Source of the DNA: a bacterium
GTDB taxonomy: Bacteria > Chloroflexota > Dormibacteria > UBA8260 > Bog-877
Direction of reading: 5' to 3'
Assembly (NCBI GenBank): GCA_021791345.1
Contig: JAJYWT010000229.1
Span: 1 to 8,069 of the forward strand
Length of the DNA: 8,069 nt
The notes under the pieces were generated by a model. That model was not told where the DNA came from, did no database searches, and saw only the letters and a program-made list of their open reading frames with translations. Shown piece after piece: positions 1-5,911 of this stretch. The translations under genes and the position numbers were made by a program. Numbering within the stretch: the stretch's first letter is position 1; the number at the start of each line of letters is the position of its first letter.

Positions 1-5
1 GGGCC

Positions 6-27
6 GGCCGAGCGACCGCGGTCGGCC
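6..27 (-). terminator. GC-rich hairpin downstream of the dehydrogenase gene (weak terminator candidate)
   Basis: Positions 6-11 (GGCCGA) and 22-27 (TCGGCC) can pair around a 10-base loop that is itself GC-rich (CGACCGCGGTCG is a 12-base palindrome at 13-24). It lies about 17 bases beyond the dehydrogenase stop codon on the minus strand. No T tract follows in the visible sequence, so a terminator role is only a guess; it may be chance symmetry in GC-rich DNA. Confidence 0.2.
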
Positions 28-43
28 CCGACGACCGCCACCC

Positions 44-1087
44 TCACCCGACTGTCACCACGACCTTCCCGGTGAACGAGCCGGAGGCCAGTTTGGCGAA
101 CGCCTGGTCCGCCTGGGCGAGCGGGAACGTGGAGTCGATGAGGGGGTGGACCCCACCGAGCTCGGCCCAGGAGAGCAGGGACACGAACTCGGAGCGGGTG
201 CCCATCATCGACCCCAGGATCCGGAGCTGGCGCCAGAAGACCCGTCTCAGGTCAGCGGAAGGTTCACTGCCGGCGGTGGCTCCGGCAACCACGACCGCCC
301 CCCCGCGGCGGAGGGCACGAAGGCTGGTGGCCCAGGTGGGCTCACCGACCGACTCCACCACCGCGTCCACCCCCTCTCCGGCGGTCAGCTTCATCACCTC
401 TGAGACTGCCTCCCTCCCGGTCGCCAGCGCATGGTGGACCCCACGCGCCGATGCTGCCTGGCGCTTGGCCTCCGATCGGCTGCTCACCAAAACCCGCAAC
501 CCCGCGGCCAGGGCGAGACGCTCGGCAGCGGTGGAGAGACCGCCGCCGGCACCCTGGATGAGCACGCTGTCGCCGGGGCGCAGAGCGGCCTTGGTGAACA
601 GCATGCGGTAGGCCGTCAGGTACGCGGTCGGAAGGCAAGCGGCCTCGGCGGCGGTCAAACCCTGCGGCGCGGGGAGCAGGTTGGCCGCGGGCACCAGGCA
701 GAACTGGGCCAGGGTCCCATCGTAAGGCCCCTCGGTGAGCATCGCGAACTGGCGGCAGAGGGTCTCGTCTGGCGCCAGGCACCAGCGGCAGCGGCCGCAG
801 GTTATGACCGCGTGGGCGACCACCGCCATTCCCACCGGCACGGTCTCTGGGGTGTCGGGCCCATAGGCATCCACCCGGCCGGCCACATCGGAGCCGAGGA
901 TCCTGGGATAGCGGCTGGGCGCGGCGCCCACCCCCCGGAGCGTCCACAGGTCGTGGTGGTTGAGGGCGGCGGCGGTCACCGCCAGGCGCGCCCATCCGGT
1001 GGGCGGCTCCGGCATGGGCAGATCTCCGATGTCAAGTTTGTCGAGCGGTCGGTCAGCATCCGCCCCGCTCGCGTAGGCAGCCAGCAT
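44..1087 (-). CDS. MDR-superfamily zinc-binding dehydrogenase / enone (quinone) reductase-like
   Basis: A 347-residue medium-chain dehydrogenase/reductase, the usual length for the family; expected to be a cytosolic NAD(P)H-dependent oxidoreductase. The N-terminal GroES-like half has NHHDLW (43-48), GSDVAG (65-70) and four cysteines spaced C-x2-C-x2-C-x7-C (97, 100, 103, 111), the structural-zinc lobe. The C-terminal Rossmann half has GAGGGL (179-184) and a basic SSRSEAKR stretch (202-209) where the cofactor ribose is usually bound. The usual catalytic zinc ligands are not evident: Asn replaces the first Cys and GSD replaces the GHE motif. This fits the enone/acyl-CoA or quinone reductase branch better than a classical alcohol dehydrogenase. 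The start at 1087 is chosen because GGAGGTG lies 7 bases upstream; the frame stays open to 1177, but that part has no good ribosome site. Divergent from the PucR-type gene. Family is secure, substrate unknown. Confidence 0.9.
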   Translation of the reverse strand: MLAAYASGADADRPLDKLDIGDLPMPEPPTGWARLAVTAAALNHHDLWTLRGVGAAPSRYPRILGSDVAGRVDAYGPDTPETVPVGMAVVAHAVITCGRCRWCLAPDETLCRQFAMLTEGPYDGTLAQFCLVPAANLLPAPQGLTAAEAACLPTAYLTAYRMLFTKAALRPGDSVLIQGAGGGLSTAAERLALAAGLRVLVSSRSEAKRQAASARGVHHALATGREAVSEVMKLTAGEGVDAVVESVGEPTWATSLRALRRGGAVVVAGATAGSEPSADLRRVFWRQLRILGSMMGTRSEFVSLLSWAELGGVHPLIDSTFPLAQADQAFAKLASGSFTGKVVVTVG

Positions 1088-1094
1088 CACCGAG

Positions 1095-1101
1095 CACCTC
1101 C
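1095..1101 (-). promoter_or_regulatory. Shine-Dalgarno site setting the dehydrogenase start
   Basis: The minus strand reads GGAGGTG here, seven bases before the ATG at 1087. It is a near-perfect ribosome site and rules against the upstream in-frame start that would add 30 arginine- and serine-rich residues. Confidence 0.8.
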
Positions 1102-1340
1102 AAAGCGTTGCCAGGCGGCCCCGAGCCGACTCCGTCGGGTGCCCCCGGGCCAGTCTATCGGTCACCTGCGACGGCAACCGGGAAGGCGCCGGCCATCAGC
1201 TGCGTCCTGGTCCGGAACGCAATCGGCAACCCGGCCCGGAGTCCGGCAGCGCCCACTGAGTGATCTATCCTTCGTTGCCAATGGCAGCTGCTCCGCGAGC
1301 ACCCCGGGAGGCTCGACCGCGCCGCAGAGGCTACGAGGGC

Positions 1341-2573
1341 ATGCCTTCGGTGAGCCCGATCATCATCGAATCCCTGAGGACTCGCATGGAGCGGGTCTCT
1401 CGGCGGATGGCCATCGAGATGGCCCGGACCATCCCCCTGGCCGAGAGCGTCAGCGGCGGTTCGGCGTTCGGCAGCGAGGTGCTGGCGGCGTGCCGCGAGG
1501 GAGTCGGGACGCTGCTCTCGCTCTGGGCCGAGTCCCGGGGACCCTCGCACCCGGAGTTGCAGCGGCTCTCCAGGATGGGAGGGCGGCTGGCGAGCACCGG
1601 CGTCCCCCTGGACGCGATCCTGCGCGCCTACCGCGTCGCAGCCCTCGTCATCTGGCAACACGTGATCGATGTCGTGCGCAACCACCCTGAGATCGATGCC
1701 CAGTCCGTGCTCACCGCGGTCGGCCCCCTCTTCGATTACCTGGATTCGATCAGCGTGGCGGTCAGCACCAGCTACCTGGAGACCAGGGAGCGGACCCGGA
1801 GGGAGCAGGACCGCCAGTACGACCAGTTCTTCGCCGAGGTGCTGCAGGGGACAGCCGACCAGGAGATGGTGGCGCGCGCCGCGGCGGGGGGTACGCGGCT
1901 GGAGTTCCCATATCAGGTGGTGGTCAGCTCCGCCGACGACACCCTGGCCGAGGCCACCATCGCCACCGCCTGGATGATGGTCGGTGCCCAGGTCGCCCTC
2001 TACCAGTCGACGGTGGTCGCGCTGGTGCCCGCCAAGGTCAAGATCTCGACCCTCCAGCGGCTTCTGCGGGTGGCCGTCGGCCGAGAGACTCTTCCCTGGG
2101 ACTTCGCCTGCGGGCCGGTCGCGGCAGACCTGGGACAGGTTCCCGGCGCCGTCAGAGCCGCCCGGGACGCCCTGGTGGTGGGCCAGATCCTGATGCCGGA
2201 TCTGCACCTCTATAGATCCAGCCAGCTCCATCCCTACCTCAGTTGGCTGCACGACCTGCCCGGGCTGACGGACTTCGTCCTCGACACGCTGGGCCCGATG
2301 CTGGCCCGCGAGCGCGTTCGCCGCACCCCGCTGCGACAGACGCTGGAGGCGGTGCTCACCGAGGGTGGGCTCTCCGAGGCCGCCCGCTCCCTGGGCATCC
2401 ACCGACACACCCTGCTCTACCGGCTGGAGAGGATCGAGGCGCTGATCGGCCCCTGGGAGCGGCCCGACGATCGGCTTCGCCTGGAGCTCGCCCTGCGCGG
2501 ACACCGGCTGCTCGAGGCGCTCTCTCCGGACTTCCGGCAGGGGACGGCGACGGCTCCCCATCTGGGGGGCTGA
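1341..2573 (+). CDS. PucR/CdaR-family transcriptional regulator
   Basis: A 410-residue regulator with three regions. Residues about 5-150 are helical and resemble the RsbRD-type N-terminal domain found in many PucR-like proteins. Residues about 185-300 resemble the degenerate GGDEF-like (CdaR) domain. A C-terminal PucR helix-turn-helix spans about 328-375, with a run near 345-370 (EAARSLGIHRHTLLYRLERI) that is the family hallmark. PucR-type proteins usually activate catabolic genes in response to a metabolite; the effector here is unknown. The start is uncertain. An ATG at 1341 follows AGAGG and GAGGG and gives a natural N-terminus; an ATG at 1281 and a GTG at 1260 are in frame but add an Ala/Pro/Arg-rich leader without a clear ribosome site. 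It is transcribed away from the dehydrogenase at 44-1087, which is its most likely local target, although this is inferred from position only. No signal peptide or membrane segment is seen. Confidence 0.88.
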   Translation: MPSVSPIIIESLRTRMERVSRRMAIEMARTIPLAESVSGGSAFGSEVLAACREGVGTLLSLWAESRGPSHPELQRLSRMGGRLASTGVPLDAILRAYRVAALVIWQHVIDVVRNHPEIDAQSVLTAVGPLFDYLDSISVAVSTSYLETRERTRREQDRQYDQFFAEVLQGTADQEMVARAAAGGTRLEFPYQVVVSSADDTLAEATIATAWMMVGAQVALYQSTVVALVPAKVKISTLQRLLRVAVGRETLPWDFACGPVAADLGQVPGAVRAARDALVVGQILMPDLHLYRSSQLHPYLSWLHDLPGLTDFVLDTLGPMLARERVRRTPLRQTLEAVLTEGGLSEAARSLGIHRHTLLYRLERIEALIGPWERPDDRLRLELALRGHRLLEALSPDFRQGTATAPHLGG

Positions 2574-2654
2574 CGGGGAGCGCCATCGAGCGCTTCGGAG
2601 GGCGACGGTTCGGCGGGGCTACCGGGATGGGACGTGGTACATACTGGGGATCGA

Positions 2655-3044
2655 ATGGTGGGCCAACGCATCCCCGCGCACGGCACGGCGAGCGACCCGA
2701 TTCTGGCGGTGGCGGCGGTGCTGGGGACCGTCGACGTGGGAAGCTTTCTGCTCACGCGCTGGCGAACCCTGCTCTCGTCGGCGCCCGGACGATTGAGTGG
2801 CTCCGTGATTGGGCTGGCGCTGTGGGCTGGCTTGGCCGTGGCCATTGGAGTCGAGCGCAGCGGCCGCGGCGGACGCCGCTGTTCCCTTGTGACCACGGGG
2901 CTGGCTGCGCTCTGCGGGTTGGGCAATCTGGCCCTGATGAGGGTCCATCTCAGAGTCGGTAAGGGTCAGCGTCGTGGGATCTTCGGCGGCATCCTCGGAG
3001 GGGTCGCGCTGACTGGAGCCGCAGCCCGCACATTTCGCGGCTGA
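2655..3044 (+). CDS. Small multi-pass membrane protein, unrecognised
   Basis: A 129-residue protein I do not recognise. Four hydrophobic stretches are visible at about residues 14-34, 50-66, 76-95 and 108-124, separated by short Arg-rich loops (TRWR 34-37, ERSGRGGRR 67-75, RVHLRVGKGQRR 96-107), so a small inner-membrane protein with about four helices is likely. The start is set at the ATG at 2655, where GGGGA (2646-2650) lies a few bases upstream; a GTG at 2634 in the same frame would add seven residues. It follows the PucR-type gene by about 80 bases on the same strand, so it may be co-transcribed or have its own promoter. No catalytic motif is visible. A real gene is favoured by the regular alternation of hydrophobic spans and basic loops. 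Confidence 0.6.
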   Translation: MVGQRIPAHGTASDPILAVAAVLGTVDVGSFLLTRWRTLLSSAPGRLSGSVIGLALWAGLAVAIGVERSGRGGRRCSLVTTGLAALCGLGNLALMRVHLRVGKGQRRGIFGGILGGVALTGAAARTFRG

Positions 3045-3080
3045 GCCGCACCGACATCGGTTTCGAGCGGCCGCTACGCT

Positions 3081-3097
3081 GCACCGGCCCACGGTGC
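3081..3097. terminator. Perfect 6-bp GC hairpin between the membrane-protein gene and tRNA-Glu
   Basis: GCACCG (3081-3086) pairs perfectly with CGGTGC (3092-3097) around a 5-base loop. It lies 36 bases beyond the stop of the membrane-protein gene and, on the other strand, about 105 bases beyond the tRNA-Glu 3' end, so it could end transcription from either side. No T tract follows on either strand, so its strength as an intrinsic terminator is doubtful. A third copy of GCACCG occurs at 3099-3104. Confidence 0.35.
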
Positions 3098-3202
3098 GGC
3101 ACCGACGGAGGGGACCGTACATGCGCGAATCCGGGAGCCAGTTCGCGGCTGGCGAGCCCGTCCCTCCACGCCACCGGCAAGCGCTCTCCGCAGCAGGGCG
3201 GG

Positions 3203-3274
3203 TACCCGCACGGGGAGTCGAACCCCGGTTACCACCTTGAAAGGGTGATGTCCTGACCGCTAGACGATGCGGGC
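3203..3274 (-). tRNA. tRNA-Glu (anticodon TTC)
   Basis: Read on the minus strand from 3274, this folds as a complete 72-base cloverleaf. It has acceptor GCCCGCA with TGCGGGT, D arm GTCT..GGAC with AGCGGTCA in the loop, anticodon stem TCACC/GGTGG with loop CTTTCAA (anticodon TTC), a four-base variable loop TAAC, and T arm CGGGG-TTCGACT-CCCCG. The short D arm and missing base 47 are normal for bacterial tRNA-Glu. The first acceptor pair is a G-U wobble and the discriminator base is A. The 3' CCA is not encoded. It is divergent from the gene pair that ends with glutamyl-tRNA synthetase. Confidence 0.95.
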
Positions 3275-3290
3275 GTTCAGCAACTCTTTG

Positions 3291-3299
3291 CCTATACTC
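3291..3299. promoter_or_regulatory. Possible shared -10 region between divergent tRNA-Glu and gltX units
   Basis: In a GC-rich gap between the divergent transcription units, TATACT (3293-3298) matches five of six bases of the bacterial -10 consensus on the plus strand. Its overlapping complement gives TATAGG on the minus strand, 17-22 bases ahead of the tRNA 5' end. No convincing -35 box is seen for either direction at 16-18 bases. A bidirectional promoter centred on this TATA is possible but not shown. Confidence 0.35.
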
Positions 3300-3343
3300 G
3301 CAGGAAGAGTGCGGGTGGCTGAGGAGCCTCCGGCTAGGACAGG

Positions 3344-3574
3344 ATGGACATGGTGAGAAGAGAGTCTCCCGAGGACGAGCGAAACCCCGACGATCCAGCT
3401 GAGGTGGCCCGGAGATACAGCAAGCTGGGAGCGACCGGCCTGACGGTCAGCAGCGATTCTCGGGCCAGCAGGGTATCTCCCGGCTCACCGTTGGAGGGGT
3501 GGCTCGTCGCCGCCGGTCTAATCCTCGCCAGTTGCCTGGCCATGGGGATCTACCTGGTCGTGCTGCACCATTGA
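3344..3574 (+). CDS. Small single-span membrane protein upstream of gltX
   Basis: A 76-residue protein of unknown function. Residues 1-50 are polar and charged (RRESPEDERNPDDPAE at 5-20) and predicted soluble. Residues about 53-74 form one strongly hydrophobic helix rich in Leu, Ala and Val, followed by a two-His end (HH). There is no signal-peptide pattern at the N-terminus, so it is probably tail-anchored with the charged region in the cytoplasm. Two ATG codons two residues apart (3344 and 3350) both have AGGA-type sequence upstream and cannot be separated. Its TGA overlaps the TTG start of the synthetase gene (TTGA at 3571-3574), which implies co-transcription and translational coupling. 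The small gene may therefore control how much synthetase is made, or it may simply share the operon. Confidence 0.7.
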   Translation: MDMVRRESPEDERNPDDPAEVARRYSKLGATGLTVSSDSRASRVSPGSPLEGWLVAAGLILASCLAMGIYLVVLHH

Positions 3575-5043
3575 CCGACTCGTCCCCCGAGTCGGGCCTT
3601 CCCGGTCTCAGGAGGCTCCGCTTCGCTCCATCCCCGACGGGAGAGCTCCACATCGGGTCTGTGCGGACGGCTCTGCTGAGCTACTGCCTGGCCGGCCCCG
3701 ACGGGCGGTTCCTGATCCGGATCGAGGACACCGACAGGGAGCGGTTCGTTCCGGGAGCCACCGCCGGCTACCTGGACGCTCTGGCCTGGCTGGGCCTGCG
3801 TTGGGACGAAGGGCCCGACATCGGTGGGCCATGCGCCCCCTACGTCGAGTCGGAGAGGCTGGAGCACTATCACGCGGCTGCGGAGCGCCTGCTGCAGGTG
3901 GGCGCGGCCTACCGATGCTTCTGCACCCGCGAGCGTTTGGAAGAACTGCGCGCCGCCCAGAAGGCGGCGGGGCAGGCGACGCGATATGACCGGCGCTGCC
4001 TGCACCTCAGCCCCTCGGAGGTCGACGCCGAGCTGGCTCGGAGCACCCCCCACGTGGTCAGGCTTTTGATGCCGGAGGGAACCAGCCGTTGGACGGACCT
4101 CGTGCTGGGCTCCCAGGAGATTCAAAACCAGGAGGTCGATGATCAGGTCCTGCTCAAGTCTGATGGCTTCCCGACCTACCACCTGGCCCAGGTCGTCGAC
4201 GACCACCTGATGGGGATAACCCATGTGGTCCGGGGAGTAGAGTGGGTCCCGTCGACTCCCAAGCACCTGGCGGTCTACGGCGCGCTCGGATGGGAGCCGC
4301 CCGCGTTCGCCCATGTGGCCCTGGTGCTGGGGCCGGACCACAAGAAGCTGGCCAAACGCCACGGCGCGATGGCGGTGAGCCAGTACCGTGACATGGGGTA
4401 CCTGCCCCAGGCACTGACCAACTTCCTGGCCTTTCTCGGATGGTCACCCGGCACCGAGGAGGAGATCTTCACTCTCGCCGAGCTGCGTGGCCGGATGACG
4501 TTCGACCGCCTGCAATCCAGCCCCGCGATCTTCGACCAGCAACGGCTGGACTACCTCAACGGGGTGTGGATCCGCAGGATCCCGGTCAGCGAGCTCGCCG
4601 ACCGGCTGGCGGGATTCCTGCCCGAGGCAACTGCGGACGCCCGCCTGGCGGTGGCAGCCATGGTGCAGGAGCGGATTCACCGCCTGGACGAGGTGCCCCA
4701 GCTGGTGGCATTCGCGTTCCAGGAGCCCACCCCCTCTCGAGATGACCTCGCCGGCACTCTCGACCCTGGCTTGGCGGCAGCGTTTCTGGAGGAGGCCGCC
4801 CGGTTGCTGCGCGGGCCGGGCCAGGACCTCCTGGAGGGGCTGAAGCAGGCTGCGACCGCCACCGCCCCGCCGGACCCGAAGCTGGCCAAACGCCATCTCC
4901 GAGAATGCATGCAGGTGGTCAGGATCGCGATCACCGGACAGAGGGTGTCTCCTCCCCTTCCGGAATCCATAGACCTCATCGGCGCTGACACGGCGCTGAG
5001 GCGCCTGGATCACGCCATCGCGCTGCTCACTTCTGCGGCCTGA
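3571..5043 (+). CDS. gltX: Glutamate--tRNA ligase (GluRS)
   Basis: A 490-residue class I aminoacyl-tRNA synthetase that activates glutamate with ATP and loads it onto tRNA in the cytosol. The Rossmann catalytic core starts at RFAPSPTGELHIGS (17-30), which contains the HIGH-type motif. IRIEDTDRER (49-58) follows. A zinc site with the spacing described for E. coli GluRS is seen as C116-x-C118-x24-C143-x-H145. Then come VDDHLMGITHVVRG (209-222) and the second signature, KKLAKRHGA (258-266), where Ala replaces the usual Ser of KLSKR. The rest, to 490, is the helical anticodon-binding region. Length is normal. The start is TTG 3571: the upstream extension to 3499 is Arg/Pro-rich and overlaps the small membrane-protein gene, whereas TTG 3571 forms a TTGA overlap with that gene's stop and puts the first motif near residue 20. 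No separate Shine-Dalgarno is visible, which fits translational coupling. It is flanked by tRNA-Glu and tRNA-Gln genes. Whether it is discriminating or also charges tRNA-Gln cannot be read from motifs alone. Confidence 0.96.
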   Translation: MTDSSPESGLPGLRRLRFAPSPTGELHIGSVRTALLSYCLAGPDGRFLIRIEDTDRERFVPGATAGYLDALAWLGLRWDEGPDIGGPCAPYVESERLEHYHAAAERLLQVGAAYRCFCTRERLEELRAAQKAAGQATRYDRRCLHLSPSEVDAELARSTPHVVRLLMPEGTSRWTDLVLGSQEIQNQEVDDQVLLKSDGFPTYHLAQVVDDHLMGITHVVRGVEWVPSTPKHLAVYGALGWEPPAFAHVALVLGPDHKKLAKRHGAMAVSQYRDMGYLPQALTNFLAFLGWSPGTEEEIFTLAELRGRMTFDRLQSSPAIFDQQRLDYLNGVWIRRIPVSELADRLAGFLPEATADARLAVAAMVQERIHRLDEVPQLVAFAFQEPTPSRDDLAGTLDPGLAAAFLEEAARLLRGPGQDLLEGLKQAATATAPPDPKLAKRHLRECMQVVRIAITGQRVSPPLPESIDLIGADTALRRLDHAIALLTSAA

Positions 5044-5126
5044 GCCCGCGGTTCAGCGATCGGCCCGGCGGAGTTCGCCTTTCCCTTCCGCTGGGAGTGC
5101 CGGCTGGGCACGGTAATATCGTCTTC

Positions 5127-5149
5127 GGCTGGCGGCTGACCGCCCAGCC
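5127..5149 (+). terminator. GC-rich hairpin between gltX and tRNA-Gln
   Basis: GGCTGGCGG (5127-5135) pairs with CCGCCCAGCC (5140-5149) around a CTGA loop with one bulged base. It lies 84 bases after the gltX stop and 31 before tRNA-Gln. There is no T tract, so it could be a weak terminator or a processing structure ahead of the tRNA. The AT-rich patch TAATAT at 5114-5119 just upstream is a poor -10 candidate for the tRNA. Confidence 0.3.
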
Positions 5150-5180
5150 CAGCTCACCGCTCTGACGATGGCCTGCGCAG

Positions 5181-5255
5181 TGGGGCGTGGCCAAGTGGTA
5201 AGGCGCCTGACTCTGGATCAGGAGATCGGAGGTTCGACCCCTCCCGCCCCAGCCA
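5181..5255 (+). tRNA. tRNA-Gln (anticodon CTG), CCA encoded
   Basis: A complete cloverleaf. Acceptor TGGGGCG pairs perfectly with CGCCCCA (5245-5251), the D arm begins GCCA with AGTGGTAA in the loop, the anticodon stem CCTGA/TCAGG encloses loop CTCTGGA (anticodon CTG), and the T arm is GGAGG-TTCGACC-CCTCC. Discriminator G at 5252 is followed by a genomic CCA (5253-5255). The U1-A72 first pair is typical of tRNA-Gln and is the feature bacterial GatCAB amidotransferase reads. It lies 137 bases downstream of the GluRS gene on the same strand. Confidence 0.96.
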
Positions 5256-5371
5256 ACGCCTTCATCAGGCGCACTCGGATCCTGAGGAAGACCCGCCACG
5301 AGTCCGCCTTCGCCCCATCCGGTCGCCGTTTCATCGCCCCACTCCGGGGCCAGCCGTTCCGTCAGGTGCGC

Positions 5372-5665
5372 TCACTTCCGGGGTGCCACATTCAGCCGTA
5401 CCGCGACCGAGTCGCCGACGTCGAGCTTCTCGGCGCGGCGCACCGCGTCCTTCACGGGAACTATGTACTGCCCGGCCTTGGGCCAAAGTGACGTCTCCCA
5501 CTCCGAGCTGCCGATTCGCGCCCGGACCGGGATCATCCCCCAACCGTAGGTGACGACCGAAGACAGCGCGCGGAGGTCACGGCTCTCCTTGTCCGGTACG
5601 GAGATGAAGTAATAGGGCGAGGGGCCCCGCCAGTACCAGAGGCCGCCCGTGAAGTCCAGCTCCAT
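5372..5665 (-). CDS. DUF1905 family protein
   Basis: A 97-residue single-domain protein matching the DUF1905 pattern: a GGLWYWRGPSPYYFISVP start (7-24), a central GWGMIPVRARIGSSEWETSLWP (41-62), and the end YIVPVKDAVRRAEKLDVGD (67-85). The family forms a small beta-barrel whose biochemical role is unknown; it is often fused to a YdeI/OmpD-associated domain, absent here. The ATG at 5665 puts the domain at the very N-terminus as usual. The same frame is open to 5902, but that leader is low-complexity and unlike the family. No clear ribosome site is seen before 5665, so the exact start is moderately uncertain. It converges on tRNA-Gln across a gap of about 115 bases and is divergent from the HEAT-repeat gene. 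Confidence 0.82.
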   Translation of the reverse strand: MELDFTGGLWYWRGPSPYYFISVPDKESRDLRALSSVVTYGWGMIPVRARIGSSEWETSLWPKAGQYIVPVKDAVRRAEKLDVGDSVAVRLNVAPRK

Positions 5666-5911
5666 GTGGGTGAGCGTACTCAGCAAGACGGGCACCTGCG
5701 CCGATGGAGTGGGTGCAGGTCCGGCCGCGGCCGAACCCAGAGTGCCCTGCCCACCGTCGCTCTTGCCCGGCCAGGCATGGAATCGGGTTCGGCTCGGGAT
5801 GACCGCAGTCCTTCCGGCGTGCCACCCGCAGTCGATCGCGGGAAGCGGCTGGCCAGGGATGTCGCCGAGGGGCCGGCGCCACCGTTTGGCCGGCCATGAC
5901 ACACTGACGCG
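5666..5911. other. Divergent intergenic region between DUF1905 and HEAT-repeat genes
   Basis: About 246 bases hold the 5' sides of two divergent genes. Frames run through it on both strands, but none has a domain or a ribosome site. No good -35/-10 pair is recognised on either strand. TTGGCC at 5886-5891 upstream of the HEAT gene is a possible -35-like hexamer, without a convincing -10. Confidence 0.4.

Noticed and set aside
431..1690. Long plus-strand open frame across the dehydrogenase and into the regulator
   Set aside because: Antisense to the dehydrogenase and overlapping the PucR-type gene; Arg/Gly/Pro-rich with no domain. Long stop-free antisense frames are expected at this GC content.
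1155..2561. Long minus-strand open frame opposite the PucR-type gene
   Set aside because: Low-complexity, rich in Gly, His and Arg, no motif; mirrors the codon bias of the real gene.
2619..3122. Minus-strand open frame opposite the small membrane protein
   Set aside because: Product is Arg/Ser/Cys-rich with no hydrophobic pattern or ribosome site; the plus-strand frame has regular membrane segments.
3499..3570. GTG start at 3499 for GluRS
   Set aside because: Would add 24 Arg/Pro-rich residues inside the coding region of the upstream microprotein; TTG 3571 gives a normal N-terminus and a start-stop overlap.
5666..5902. N-terminal extension of the DUF1905 protein
   Set aside because: The 79 extra residues are low-complexity and unlike the family, and the domain begins right at the ATG at 5665.
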